A DNA stretch of 40,160 bases from Paludibacteraceae bacterium (GTDB lineage: Bacteria; Bacteroidota; Bacteroidia; Bacteroidales; Paludibacteraceae): positions 1 to 40,160 of the forward strand of contig JAKSKR010000026.1 of NCBI GenBank assembly GCA_024401645.1, given 5' to 3'. A program made the translations under genes and the position numbers. Positions 25,142 through 33,688 of this stretch are shown here, piece by piece. Under the pieces are notes generated by a model. It was given only the letters and a program-made list of their open reading frames with translations, searched no databases and was not told the DNA's origin. Position 1 is the first letter of the stretch. Each line of letters starts with the position of its first letter.

Positions 25142-28100
25142 ATGAAACAACTACTGAAAAAATTAATAATCACCTTAAATCTGATAATTATGTGGGGAAT
25201 ACTTTCTTCGTTCAACTACAACGACGAATGGAAGGCAGTTGCCGAAATGCTGAAAACAAAGCCAAAGACTGCCCTTTCGAAAATAGACAAGATAAGGAGC
25301 CAAGCAGAAAAGGAAAACAACGTGCCCCAACAGTTGCGCTGCATTGTCTTCAGAAACGAGCTTATGCGTTTCAGCGACATAAATGAAATAAGTAAAAACA
25401 AATACGACGAAACCGATTTCATAAACGATTTGCAAGCCATTAGAGCAAAGCAAACCGATGCAGCAGCCATTGCCGTATGTAAATACTTGGAGTCGAGAAT
25501 CTATTTAAACCACTACAACAGCAACAGTTGGCTAATAAATCAAAGAACCGGCATTAATGGCTATATACCTGAAAACTTGGACGAGTGGACAACTAACATC
25601 TACAAAGACAAGATAAAACAATTACGTACCGAAGCCATTTCGGAGCCTACCATACGCAAGGTGAAAGCTACGGAATATGAGCCCTTGCTTGAGTTGGGTG
25701 CCGATAGCCGCATTTACCGACCAACACTTTTCGACTTATTGGTGAATGACGCCATTGACAACAACGGGAATGCCCTTGACATATACTCGCAAAACGAAAA
25801 GTTGAACTTTTATAACGAGCTTGCCAACTTCCATAAAGACGACGAAGACAAGTCGGCCTACGTAATGGCAAGAATTGGAGCCATTATAATAGAAGGGAAA
25901 AACGAGAAACAACAATTGCAGCAACTACTCGACAACTACAAAAACATCCCGTCTTCTATACTCATACGCATTGAGTTGGCCAATGCATTAATTTACAGTA
26001 AGGATTGGATGGACAACTATACCCAGAAGGATGTTGATGAAGTAAACCTTGCCATGCAAGTCTGCAAGGAAGGCATAGCCCAATACCCCAAGCATACCAA
26101 CATCAATTTACTGAAAAACATCATCAATCAACTCGAGGCCCCATATACCAACATCGAAATAGAGAGAAACACCTTACACGGTGACAAGCCTATAAGTATA
26201 AGACTCAAATATGCAAACCGTACCAACATAAAGTTTGCCCTCTACCGCTACGACGCCGATGCCAAAGATTGGGAATGGGTAGACCATGACAAACTAAAAC
26301 GCACAAAGGTTGGCGACTACCAATTTGCACTCAACAAGACGAACTACCTACTACGGGAAGACACAACCCTTGAGTTGCCAAGCCAACCTGTGGGTGCATT
26401 CCGTTTGGTGCTTATTGACAAGAATACGAACAACAGCAACAAAATAGATTTCGTCGTCAGCAACCTAGCAGTCATTAAGACCAACTTCGATGCGAACCAA
26501 AACTTGGAACTTTTTGTAGTTGACAACCAAAGCGGAGCTCCGCGCAAAGATTTGTATATCGACTTCTATACCCACCACTGGAAAAATGGCGCGACCCGAA
26601 TAGGTACCGCAAAAACCGACAACGACGGCTTTGCGAAGGCAAAAGGTGGGAAGGGGGAAAATTACTTCAACCCAATGGATGGTAACGACAAGTACCTATG
26701 GTTTAACGATTGGACGAACTATGGGAACAGGAAAGAACGGACAGACGACAACCATAAAAACGTCATTATCCTTACCGACCGCAGCATTTACCGCCCTGGG
26801 CAAACCGTGCACTTCAAGTGCATAGCCTATGCCATAGACAAGCAGCAACATAAAACACTTGCAAGCGAAGACCTTCACATAACCATAGAGGATGCCAACC
26901 ATCAAGTTATTGAACAGAAAGACCTCGCAACTAACGACTTCGGTTCAGCAGCAAGTTCATTCACACTGCCTAACCATGGATTGTCGGGTTTCTACACGTT
27001 CCACGTAAACCGCAAGATAGTAAAACAGATACAGGTAGAAGAGTACAAGCGTCCAAGCTTCGAGGTTCAATTGAAACAACCGGCCTGCTCATACACCTTT
27101 GGCGACACCATTACCATTAACGGCAACGTTCAGTACCTGATGGGTACACCCGTTCAAGAAGCCAAAGTTCGTTACACCATTACCAAGACTTCTTTCGAAC
27201 GTTTTTGGTGGATTAGCTCCGATTGGGTAAACGAGATAGTGGCTAGCGACACCATCAGCACCGATGGGGAAGGCGCATTCGTCATCAACTTCACGCCACA
27301 GACAAGCGATGAAAATGAACGTTTCTTTGACTACAAGATACAGGTAACGGTAACCGATGCCAACGGCGAGAGCCAAAGCAATAACATGAACGTTCCGGTT
27401 GGCAAGGAAAGCATGGCCATCGTCATACCGAGCGAAGAAACCGTTTCGCAGTTCAGCAAGCTACCCGAAATTCCGTTCAAGGTAGTCAACCTTCGCTTCG
27501 AAGCACTTGAACAGGCGGTAGACTACAGCATCTACCGAGGCGAGACTTTGGTAGCGAATGGCAAGACGACCTCGCACGCAGAATACGGATTCCGCATTAA
27601 AGACGACACCAAGAATTGGGAGTCGGGAAAATACACATTCAAATTCTCGGCAACCGACGACAAAGGTCACACCGTAAGGCAAGAATTTAAAACCATACTC
27701 TATCGCCAAGAAGACAAGTGTCCGCCTATCGAGACCTACTTCTGGGTAGATGGCGATGGAACATTCGACATTAAAGAAGGCGAAACACGCACCATCTATG
27801 TGGGCAGCTCGCATCACGATGCCCACCTCTTGGTTTTGACTTACGACGAGAACCTGAACGAAACGCACCAATGGCACACGCTCAACAACGAGATTAAGCC
27901 GTTCACTTTCAAACTCAACAGCGAACACCTACAAGCAAAGTTCTTCCTTCTTCACGATGGCGTGCTCGAAAGAACGTCTCTGACCCTGAACAGGAGGATT
28001 GACGAAAGGGTTTTGCCAATCAAACTTTCGGTTTTCCGCGATAAGATGCAACCAGGTTCTACCGAGAAATGGACATTGACACTGCCAGCAGAAAAAGCTG

Positions 28101-30871
28101 CCGAAGTGGTAGCTACCATGTACGACGCATCGCTCGACCAGTTCAACAGCAACAGTTGGGAGTTCCCAAACCTGTATGTGCCAAACTATAAGACGAGATT
28201 CTGGGACATGGCTTATTTGTATAATGACGGTAGCATCTACGATTATAGCCACAACTACGGCGACACCCATCTCAATTACCACTTCGACACGTGGACCGAT
28301 ATAATCAGCTTATTGGTAAAACATCCAGGCAAACAAAAGCGTTCGAAAGCCTATGCCCTATCGGCTGATTATACCGAAAGTATAGAGGAAGAGGTTGTTG
28401 CCATTTCAGAGCAAAACGCGCCACCACCACCACCGCCAGCTTTGAGCGATGCATTATCGGGTGAAGTTATGGGCTTTGCCAAGCAATGCGATAGCTACGA
28501 TAGCGAAGAAAATGAGTCATACTGCGTAGTTACACACAATAGGAAGGCAGGAACAAACCACATTAAGCCAAAAGTCCGTTCCAACTTTGCAGAAACTGCA
28601 TTCTTCTACCCACAGCTTAATACCGACAGCGACGGCAACGTAAACTTAAGTTTTACGATATCCGAAAGCCTTACGCGGTGGAAGTTTATGGCCTTGGGCC
28701 ACACCAAGGACCTTTTTGTGGGCAAACTCGTCAAAGAGGTGGTCACACAGAAAGACTTTATGGTTTCGCCAAACTTTCCACGCTTCTTGCGTAGTGGCGA
28801 CGAATGCGTACTAACAGCAAAACTCGTCAACTTGACAAATAAGGCTATTGACGGACAGGCCAAGTTGGAATTGCTAGACCCCGTAAACGAAACCGTGGTG
28901 ACAGAAACTACAACCGCCTACCATTTGGAAGCCAACAAGAACGGCGTTGCAGAATGGCAAGTGAAAGTGCCAGAACAGACCGAAGCGCTACTGGTGCGCG
29001 TGTCGGCCCTTTCGTCTTCCTTTGCCGATGCCGAACAGAAACTGCTTCCGGTGCTTTCGAACAAGGTGGTTCTTACCCAAACCCAGCCTTTGGTTGTGCG
29101 TGGCGGGAAGACCAAGGACTACGTGTTCGACAATTTGAAGAAGAACAACTCGAAGACATTGTCGAACCGATTCTTGAAACTCGAAATGGCAACAAATCCT
29201 ATCTGGTATGCCGTACAGGCTCTACCAAGCGTTTCCAACGTCGAGCACGAGAACGCCATCAGCCTTTCTACAGCCATGTTCGCATCTGAAATGGCCCAAC
29301 AGATTGCCAACACGAACCCGAAGATATTTAAGGTGATTGAGTTGTGGAAACAGCAAGGGGGCGACAAACAGACCCTCCTCTCGAACTTGGAGAGGAACAC
29401 CGAGGTCAAGAACGTACTCTTAAACGAGACACCTTGGGTTTTGGATGCCAAGAACGAGACGGAAAGCAAGCAACGCCTTGCCACCTTGTTCGACGTGAAC
29501 AACCTTCGTTCATCTTGCATTACATGGAGGAACAAGTTGAACGACCTGCAAACCGAAGATGGTGGTTGGGCTTGGTTTAAAGGTATGCGTGCCGACCGCT
29601 ACACCACCCTTTATGTGCTCGACAACTACGGTCGTCTGAAGAAAGCGGGCATCAACATTTCGGCACACGACAATGAGATTTCTGACGCCATTTCTTACCT
29701 CGACTATAGGCTGCAAGAAGACTATAACTGGGCAAAGAAACACATTAAGAACTTCAAGAAGGACACCAAGATTGGCACCACCCTGCTCTACTACTTCCAG
29801 GTGCGTAGCCTATTCAGCAACGACGTTCCTGATTTTTGCAAGGAGGCCTACAATTTCTATTACAATTTAATGACTAAACAGTGGGCCGACTTCTCGTTAC
29901 AGGGTAAAGCCCTTGCAGCCATAGCCTTGCAACGTGGCGGCAATGCCGATGTGGCAAAGAAGATTGCAGAGTCAATCCGCCAATTCTCTGTCACCACAGA
30001 AGAAAACGGCATGTACTGGCCAAAGAACGTTGGCAGCTGGTGTTGGGAAGATGCTGCCATTGCCACCCACACCCGCCTTATGGAGGCATTGCAGCTGGTA
30101 GACAACCAGCCAAGTGAGCAAGACGAGCTGCGCATCTGGCTACTCAACCAGAAACGTACACAAAATTGGGACAACATAATTGCCACTACCGATGCCCTTA
30201 ACGTCTTGCTAAACGGCAACAACTGGCTTGGCAACGACAACCAAGTTACCATCAGACTTGGAAGCAAGACGGTTGAGCCAGAAACCAAGGAGGCCGCAAC
30301 CGGCTATTACAGCCTAACCATTCCAGGAAAGGAGGTAACACCCGAACTGGGCGACGTGCAGCTACAAAGTGCCGATGGGGGAAACATGAGTTGGGGAGCC
30401 CTTTACTGGCAATATGAGGAAAAGCTAGACAACGTGGAGAAGAACAAGACCGGCTTACACATTGAAAAGGCCGTGATACTGGAAAGCCAAGATGGCAACA
30501 AGACGGTGTTGAAGACCTTGAACAAGAAGAACACGCTGAACGTGGGCGACAAGGTAGTCGTCAGGCTCGTGCTTCGTGCCGACCGCGACTTCGACTACGT
30601 TTCGCTGAAAGACCAGCGTGCCAGCTGCCTAGAACCGGTACAGCAAATGTCGGGCTACCGTTTCAACCAAGGCACTGGCTACTACCAGTCGGCTAAAGAT
30701 GCTGCCATGTACTACTTCTTCGACCATTTGAGGGAAGGCACCTATGTGTTTGAATACCCATTGTATGTTACCCACAAAGGTCAATATACCAATGGCATAA
30801 CCACCGTGCAGTGCCTGTATGCGCCAGAGTTCAGCAGCAATACCGAAAGCGTGAACATTAACGTTAAATGA
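25142..30871 (+). CDS. Alpha-2-macroglobulin-family large envelope protein
   Basis: 1909 residues from the ATG at 25142, which begins a hydrophobic signal segment (MKQLLKKLIITLNLIIMWGI). Upstream in-frame ATGs overlap the polymerase gene and the promoter. Features in order: helical N-terminal domain; macroglobulin (MG) domains, with the hallmark DRSIYRPGQTVHFKCIAY near residue 545; a bait-like linker with APPPPPPA near 1093; the A2M domain (TAFFYPQLNTDSDGNVNLSF ... SLTRWKFMALGHT); and the helical thioester-type domain from about 1345. Where the thioester CxEQ would lie the sequence reads SNVEHENA, so the thioester Cys is absent. Bacterial relatives trap foreign proteases. First gene of an operon with a 4-bp overlap to the barrel gene. 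Confidence 0.95.
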   Translation: MKQLLKKLIITLNLIIMWGILSSFNYNDEWKAVAEMLKTKPKTALSKIDKIRSQAEKENNVPQQLRCIVFRNELMRFSDINEISKNKYDETDFINDLQAIRAKQTDAAAIAVCKYLESRIYLNHYNSNSWLINQRTGINGYIPENLDEWTTNIYKDKIKQLRTEAISEPTIRKVKATEYEPLLELGADSRIYRPTLFDLLVNDAIDNNGNALDIYSQNEKLNFYNELANFHKDDEDKSAYVMARIGAIIIEGKNEKQQLQQLLDNYKNIPSSILIRIELANALIYSKDWMDNYTQKDVDEVNLAMQVCKEGIAQYPKHTNINLLKNIINQLEAPYTNIEIERNTLHGDKPISIRLKYANRTNIKFALYRYDADAKDWEWVDHDKLKRTKVGDYQFALNKTNYLLREDTTLELPSQPVGAFRLVLIDKNTNNSNKIDFVVSNLAVIKTNFDANQNLELFVVDNQSGAPRKDLYIDFYTHHWKNGATRIGTAKTDNDGFAKAKGGKGENYFNPMDGNDKYLWFNDWTNYGNRKERTDDNHKNVIILTDRSIYRPGQTVHFKCIAYAIDKQQHKTLASEDLHITIEDANHQVIEQKDLATNDFGSAASSFTLPNHGLSGFYTFHVNRKIVKQIQVEEYKRPSFEVQLKQPACSYTFGDTITINGNVQYLMGTPVQEAKVRYTITKTSFERFWWISSDWVNEIVASDTISTDGEGAFVINFTPQTSDENERFFDYKIQVTVTDANGESQSNNMNVPVGKESMAIVIPSEETVSQFSKLPEIPFKVVNLRFEALEQAVDYSIYRGETLVANGKTTSHAEYGFRIKDDTKNWESGKYTFKFSATDDKGHTVRQEFKTILYRQEDKCPPIETYFWVDGDGTFDIKEGETRTIYVGSSHHDAHLLVLTYDENLNETHQWHTLNNEIKPFTFKLNSEHLQAKFFLLHDGVLERTSLTLNRRIDERVLPIKLSVFRDKMQPGSTEKWTLTLPAEKAAEVVATMYDASLDQFNSNSWEFPNLYVPNYKTRFWDMAYLYNDGSIYDYSHNYGDTHLNYHFDTWTDIISLLVKHPGKQKRSKAYALSADYTESIEEEVVAISEQNAPPPPPPALSDALSGEVMGFAKQCDSYDSEENESYCVVTHNRKAGTNHIKPKVRSNFAETAFFYPQLNTDSDGNVNLSFTISESLTRWKFMALGHTKDLFVGKLVKEVVTQKDFMVSPNFPRFLRSGDECVLTAKLVNLTNKAIDGQAKLELLDPVNETVVTETTTAYHLEANKNGVAEWQVKVPEQTEALLVRVSALSSSFADAEQKLLPVLSNKVVLTQTQPLVVRGGKTKDYVFDNLKKNNSKTLSNRFLKLEMATNPIWYAVQALPSVSNVEHENAISLSTAMFASEMAQQIANTNPKIFKVIELWKQQGGDKQTLLSNLERNTEVKNVLLNETPWVLDAKNETESKQRLATLFDVNNLRSSCITWRNKLNDLQTEDGGWAWFKGMRADRYTTLYVLDNYGRLKKAGINISAHDNEISDAISYLDYRLQEDYNWAKKHIKNFKKDTKIGTTLLYYFQVRSLFSNDVPDFCKEAYNFYYNLMTKQWADFSLQGKALAAIALQRGGNADVAKKIAESIRQFSVTTEENGMYWPKNVGSWCWEDAAIATHTRLMEALQLVDNQPSEQDELRIWLLNQKRTQNWDNIIATTDALNVLLNGNNWLGNDNQVTIRLGSKTVEPETKEAATGYYSLTIPGKEVTPELGDVQLQSADGGNMSWGALYWQYEEKLDNVEKNKTGLHIEKAVILESQDGNKTVLKTLNKKNTLNVGDKVVVRLVLRADRDFDYVSLKDQRASCLEPVQQMSGYRFNQGTGYYQSAKDAAMYYFFDHLREGTYVFEYPLYVTHKGQYTNGITTVQCLYAPEFSSNTESVNINVK

Positions 30872-31581
30872 GACAAGCCATGAATATTAAACATATCTTC
30901 TGTTTGGGTATGCTGTTCAGTGGTACACTTAACAGTTCTGCCCAAAGCCAATGGGAGCAGCCAAACGAATTAAACTTCGGTTACGGACGTGCCACAACAA
31001 CGGCACTGTTCCAAAGTGACATTTGGGACGGATTAAACCTAGATGGAGATACCCATATAAGCACCAACTTTTCCTACTCCGGAGCCTTCACGTTCAGTTA
31101 CCTGCACCAGGTAGCCAACAAGGTAAAGGTTGGCTTTTCGTTCAGCTACGAGCGAACTCGCCTTGAAAAGGTATTTAATGGGACCGAAGTCCCAAAGTAT
31201 TACTACGACAGGCTAGAGAAAGAAACAGACCCGATTATCAGAGAGAATCTGCAACGAAGAATTGATGAGATGCAAAATTCTATTGACTATTACAAGTCGC
31301 AAGCCGGCACTTCAACGAAACAGCACTTCACCATCCTTCCCCAGTTGAAACTGACTTACGTCAACCGCGAGCATTTCGCCTTCTACCAACGCTATGGACT
31401 CGGTTTCGACATTCAAAGTCGCAAGGACAAAGATGGCAACCGCAACAACTCGGTAGGCGGCAACCTCTGCATAGTACCGGTCGGCATAGAGTTTGGCGGC
31501 CAATACGTCCGCGGCATCTTCGAGTGTCCTGCTTTCAGTCCACAAGGCTTGTTCTACTTGGGCGTGAAGTGCGACTTCTAA
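30868..31581 (+). CDS. Outer-membrane beta-barrel protein, partner of the A2M-like protein
   Basis: 237 residues; the ATG overlaps the A2M stop codon (ATGA), and a second in-frame ATG is at 30880. A signal peptide ends SSAQ near residue 26. Alternating strands (FTFSYLHQVANKVKVGFSFS, PQLKLTYVNREHFAFYQRYG, VPVGIEFGG) end FYLGVKCDF with a C-terminal Phe, as in barrels of 8-10 strands. A charged helical insertion lies near residues 110-140. No named family is certain. Coupling to the A2M-like gene suggests that it anchors or works with it at the outer membrane (inference). Confidence 0.72.
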   Translation: MRQAMNIKHIFCLGMLFSGTLNSSAQSQWEQPNELNFGYGRATTTALFQSDIWDGLNLDGDTHISTNFSYSGAFTFSYLHQVANKVKVGFSFSYERTRLEKVFNGTEVPKYYYDRLEKETDPIIRENLQRRIDEMQNSIDYYKSQAGTSTKQHFTILPQLKLTYVNREHFAFYQRYGLGFDIQSRKDKDGNRNNSVGGNLCIVPVGIEFGGQYVRGIFECPAFSPQGLFYLGVKCDF

Positions 31582-31684
31582 AAGGCCAGTCCCTTTAGCC
31601 TCGTTTAAAGTGTTTAACACTGGGGAGGTTGGCACTATTATTGTAGAGTTACTATCCAAACAAATCCCTATAAAACAAAAACAG

Positions 31685-33106
31685 ATGAAAAAGTTATTTT
31701 CTATATTCCTAATGGCACTAGTCGGTTGTGTGCCGACCTTCTCTCAAACGCTGTCGGAAAAAGAGTTGGCGGACTTGAACCAGCAAGTCAAGCAATACGA
31801 TTACGTGGGTCCATTTTCCGAAGGGTTGGCCATAATGCGAAAGAATAATAAAGTCGGTTTTATTGACAAGACAGGCAAACTGGCCATACCAATGGATTTC
31901 AACGCATCTGACAACTGCATCTCTCCTTCCAACGACTTGGAAAATGTCTTCAATTATGGATTATTGGCAAGTAGAGAATTGGGAGTGATAGACAAGCAAG
32001 GCAATGTGCTCGTGCCCAAAGACAGCATTAAAGACATCTTTTTTGCAAACGATGGCGATGTGTTGGTGGTTACAACCAACACAAACTGCTATGTCTATGA
32101 AAAAGGGGTCTTTGTTTCCAACAAATATCCGGTTCTCAATTTCACAACTAACGAAGTGCTTACTATTAATGGCAAGATTGTTAATGACGAGGATTTGATA
32201 GCAAGGGGCTATAGCCGGTTCGACACACAGTTTTCTAAAGGGAAACCTTACTGTGGAGCTTGGAGAAATTACCCATTTATTGTAAAAAAGAACGGAAAAT
32301 ATGGCATAATTGATCGTTTCGGTAACGAATTGCATCCATGCATTTCCGAGACCTACCATTTTAACTACCACTTGGGATTGACATTTGAAGCCAACACATT
32401 CACTTTATTAAATGATGGATATGAAAAAAATTATCCGCTATGGTGCGATGTATATAAAAACGGGACGAAGGTCCTTGAAAAGATTTCTTCCAACCGTACA
32501 TTCAAAGGTCTCAACTTCATCAAAACAGACGGCACAACGCAAGACCAATACGACTATTGGAAAAACAGCTTTGAAATTGAACTGCCCCCAACTGTAAAGG
32601 AAACGTTTATGTTCGACAAGAATGGCAAACGCATTGAAAAAGCCCCCTTTGGCAAAAATTTCTTGACGCTCAACAGCGAGGGGGAACTCATCTTGGTGAA
32701 AAAAGATGGTTCTCCTGTCTTTAAGGATAAATTCACTGTCCTTAAACCGGTTGGACCATATTATGTATTAGAGTTTTACAACGATGTGCGGCCTCGACTG
32801 TTGAATGAGAATGGTGATACTGTAATGGTGGCTAACTTGAAGATTGCACGTTACGTCGACGATGGCACCATTTCGTTTAACGACTTGAGAAAGTACTCAA
32901 ACATTGAGACGGTAGATTTCCCTTATATCAAGAACCAGTCAAAACAAGACAAGCTGGCAACTCTCGAATTCCACGCCGGAAGAATGCCAGTCAAACCCCA
33001 AACATATGACAGGAGCTACTTCTCTGAAGGTCTTATCAATGTGAAAATTGACGGAGTGTGGTGTTACATGAACAACCAAGGCAAGGGGTTGCCCAAGAAG
33101 CACTAG
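31685..33106 (+). CDS. WG-repeat-containing exported protein
   Basis: 473 residues from the ATG at 31685. The start is chosen because a signal peptide begins there (MKKLFSIFLMALVGCVPTFS); LVGC could also serve as a lipobox. WG-type repeats are seen near residues 35-70 (FSEGLAIMRKNNKVGFIDKT), 195-215 (KNGKYGIIDRFGNELHP) and 445-470 (FSEGLINVKIDGVWCYMNNQ). The middle repeats are degenerate. WG proteins form beta-propeller-like or repeat folds of unknown role. It is 103 bp behind the barrel gene on the same strand and probably in the same unit, which is closed by the terminator at 33251-33284. Confidence 0.86.
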   Translation: MKKLFSIFLMALVGCVPTFSQTLSEKELADLNQQVKQYDYVGPFSEGLAIMRKNNKVGFIDKTGKLAIPMDFNASDNCISPSNDLENVFNYGLLASRELGVIDKQGNVLVPKDSIKDIFFANDGDVLVVTTNTNCYVYEKGVFVSNKYPVLNFTTNEVLTINGKIVNDEDLIARGYSRFDTQFSKGKPYCGAWRNYPFIVKKNGKYGIIDRFGNELHPCISETYHFNYHLGLTFEANTFTLLNDGYEKNYPLWCDVYKNGTKVLEKISSNRTFKGLNFIKTDGTTQDQYDYWKNSFEIELPPTVKETFMFDKNGKRIEKAPFGKNFLTLNSEGELILVKKDGSPVFKDKFTVLKPVGPYYVLEFYNDVRPRLLNENGDTVMVANLKIARYVDDGTISFNDLRKYSNIETVDFPYIKNQSKQDKLATLEFHAGRMPVKPQTYDRSYFSEGLINVKIDGVWCYMNNQGKGLPKKH

Positions 33107-33113
33107 TGTAAAC

Positions 33114-33138
33114 AACTACCATTTGGCATATAAACCCC
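33114..33138. repeat. Short dispersed repeat, copy 2
   Basis: Matches 3753-3777 at 23 of 25 positions (AACTACCATTTGG, then CATATAAAC). It starts 8 bp past the WG-repeat gene. A 37-codon open stretch without an ATG follows (to 33225), ending in an acidic segment; I do not call it a gene. Confidence 0.55.
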
Positions 33139-33250
33139 ATTAAAAACTCATTGGGTGTGATTTTGGATGAAAATCAAACCATAGAACGTGGGTACGACAA
33201 CGAGAACAACGAACACGTTGACTAAACCGCATCTTTACAAAGGATATTCA

Positions 33251-33284
33251 AAAAAGTGTCAGGGCTAAACCTTGGCACTTTTTT
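33251..33284 (+). terminator. Terminator after the A2M operon
   Basis: AAAAAGTGTCAGGG and CCTTGGCACTTTTTT pair with minor mismatches around CTAAA and end in a T run. Confidence 0.82.
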
Positions 33285-33313
33285 GTTATATACTTACCCA
33301 GCATTTCCTTTAA

Positions 33314-33345
33314 TTTGGACACTGACGGAAGAATTCCTAATTTTG
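33314..33345 (+). promoter_or_regulatory. Promoter of the 82-residue protein gene
   Basis: TTTG at 33314-33317 and TAATTTTG at 33338-33345 are 20 bp apart. The 5' UTR would be about 22 nt and contains AAGGAG, a rare Shine-Dalgarno-like sequence in this window. Confidence 0.62.
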
Positions 33346-33373
33346 TAGGATAATTAAGGAGATTGAAAAAGAC

Positions 33374-33622
33374 ATGACGAGCAATAGAGGATTTAAGATT
33401 GATGACAATATCGATGCGGACAGCTTTGTGCCGGTTAGTGTCTTGGAAGAAATTCAGAGGGTACAGAACCTAGAGGATGCTAAGGCTATGGAAAAAGAAC
33501 AGATTGCAGAAACCGACGCCAACACTAAACCCGGTTTAGGGAATGACAATCTAGACGATTTTGACTTGACCGAAATAAAGCCCGTTAGCCTTGCCGACGT
33601 ACTTCGAAACACAAAGAAATAA
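33374..33622 (+). CDS. Small acidic hypothetical protein (82 residues)
   Basis: I recognise no family. It has 82 residues, is strongly acidic (DDNIDADSF, LDDFDLTE) and mostly polar, with one predicted amphipathic helix (VLEEIQRVQNLEDAKAMEKE). There is no signal peptide or membrane segment, so it is probably cytosolic and partly disordered. A good promoter and an AAGGAG ribosome-binding-like site precede it. YgiQ, with its own promoter, follows 66 bp later. The C-terminal IKPVSLADVLRNTKK could be a short interaction motif. Confidence rests on the expression signals, not homology. Confidence 0.62.
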   Translation: MTSNRGFKIDDNIDADSFVPVSVLEEIQRVQNLEDAKAMEKEQIAETDANTKPGLGNDNLDDFDLTEIKPVSLADVLRNTKK

Positions 33623-33649
33623 GGCACACATAAAAATAACCTACTATCT

Positions 33650-33684
33650 TTTGCAAGCCATTACCCCATTAATGGCTAACTTTG
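33650..33684 (+). promoter_or_regulatory. ygiQ promoter with an internal inverted repeat
   Basis: TTTG (33650-33653) and TAACTTTG (33677-33684) are 23 bp apart. Between them lies a perfect inverted repeat, GCCATTA (33657-33663) with TAATGGC (33670-33676), placed like an operator. The ygiQ ATG is at 33689, so the transcript would be leaderless or nearly so. Confidence 0.62.
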
Positions 33685-33688
33685 TGCT

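Noticed and set aside
33112..33225. 37-codon open stretch ending in an acidic segment
   Set aside because: No ATG at its beginning and its start lies in the dispersed repeat; may be a gene remnant but unsupported.
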